Shown here: positions 63,820 to 64,000 of the stretch, piece by piece
How the letters are laid out: every line of letters starts with the position of its first letter
How positions within the stretch are numbered: the first letter of the stretch is position 1
DNA from: Pseudomonas sp. SID14000
GTDB taxonomy: Bacteria > Pseudomonadota > Gammaproteobacteria > Pseudomonadales > Pseudomonadaceae
Assembly (NCBI RefSeq): GCF_002165135.1
Contig: NZ_NFZQ01000007.1
Span: 1 to 64,000, forward strand
Direction: 5' to 3'
DNA length: 64,000 nucleotides
Made by a program: the position numbers and the translations under genes
The notes under the pieces: generated by a model
Database searches by the model: none
The model's input: the letters and a program-made list of their open reading frames with translations, nothing else
What the model was told of the DNA's origin: nothing

Positions 63820-63888
63820 GGGATCTATCAGGCAGCACACAATTGGGCGCAAAAACATTATGTACCGCGCTACCCCAGTAACATCGCG

Positions 63889-63917
63889 TGTAAGCCTTTG
63901 CTTACTTGTTCTGTAAG
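63889..63917 (+). promoter_or_regulatory. GacA-type upstream activating site, probably of an rsmZ-like sRNA gene
   Basis: TGTAAG-CCTTTG-CTTACT differs by one base from the GacA operator consensus TGTAAG-N6-CTTACA. A third half-site, TGTAAG, follows at 63912-63917, giving a second overlapping dyad. In Pseudomonas the GacA-dependent sRNA gene rsmZ lies just downstream of rpoS, so the site fits. No GGA-rich sRNA body is visible before the window ends. Confidence 0.7.
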
Positions 63918-64000
63918 CTATCCATGCGCGCTTCAGTAAATCATTGCCGTCTCCAGTGCCGGCGTTTTTCCAACCCATTGAAAAACTTGCCTTATTCAGC

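Noticed and set aside
63781..63890. rsmZ-like transcript in the minus direction from the GacA site
   Set aside because: A TACATAAT box exists, but the following sequence lacks the repeated GGA motifs of Rsm sRNAs and runs into the rpoS terminator.

Overview
The window is a piece of a gamma-proteobacterial chromosome, almost certainly from the Pseudomonas putida group. The gene order from rpsB to rpoS, the LysR-adhC-fghA set between ispD and ispF, the succinylase lysine genes with csdA/csdE/tcdA, and the many REP palindromes (a TTCGCGGGTAAACCCGCTCC-type core) are typical of that group. No tRNA, rRNA, CRISPR array, transposase or prophage gene was seen. Nearly all of the sequence is housekeeping DNA, so the less ordinary signals are regulatory, repetitive, or in small poorly described genes.

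Layout. 1-2143 (minus): N-terminal part of a very large secreted adhesin-like protein, cut by the window edge. 2426-6598 (plus): RND efflux pair (lipoprotein adaptor and pump). 6728-11573 (minus): DUF4197 protein, three YbaY/pilotin-like proteins (two without signal peptide) and plsB. 11806-12015 (plus): cold-shock protein. 12138-17283 (minus): a small conserved protein, rlmA, dapE and the glucan synthase ndvB. 17403-18212 (plus): tcdA, facing csdE-csdA (minus), followed by dapD and an ArsC-like reductase. 22032-23678 (plus): NhaP-type antiporter. 23830-28583 (minus): dapC, glnD, map.

28929-55113 (plus) is a long essential-gene run. It makes ribosome and translation factors (rpsB, tsf, frr), pyrimidine nucleotides (pyrH, pyrG), phospholipid and isoprenoid precursors (cdsA, uppS, dxr, ispD), outer-membrane assembly factors (rseP, bamA, skp), lipid A and KDO (lpxD, fabZ, lpxA, lpxB, kdsA), fatty acids (accA), plus rnhB, dnaE, tilS, eno and ftsB. 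Many of these genes overlap by 1-4 bases. A formaldehyde-detoxification cassette (LysR regulator, adhC, fghA) follows, then ispF-truD-surE-pcm-nlpD-rpoS. After rpoS there is an intrinsic terminator and a GacA-type operator that probably belongs to an rsmZ-like sRNA gene beyond the window.

The best leads for follow-up are: a hairpin with an 11-bp perfect stem that covers the ribosome-binding site of a leaderless YbaY-like operon; REP inverted pairs at all five convergent gene junctions; two large REP pairs whose arms extend into locus-specific sequence; a perfect terminator-like hairpin touching the ispF start codon; a 49-codon ORF ending just before pyrG; the PsrA box inside nlpD; and the double GacA-like dyad at the right edge. 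All functional claims are from reading motifs and gene order; no search was run.
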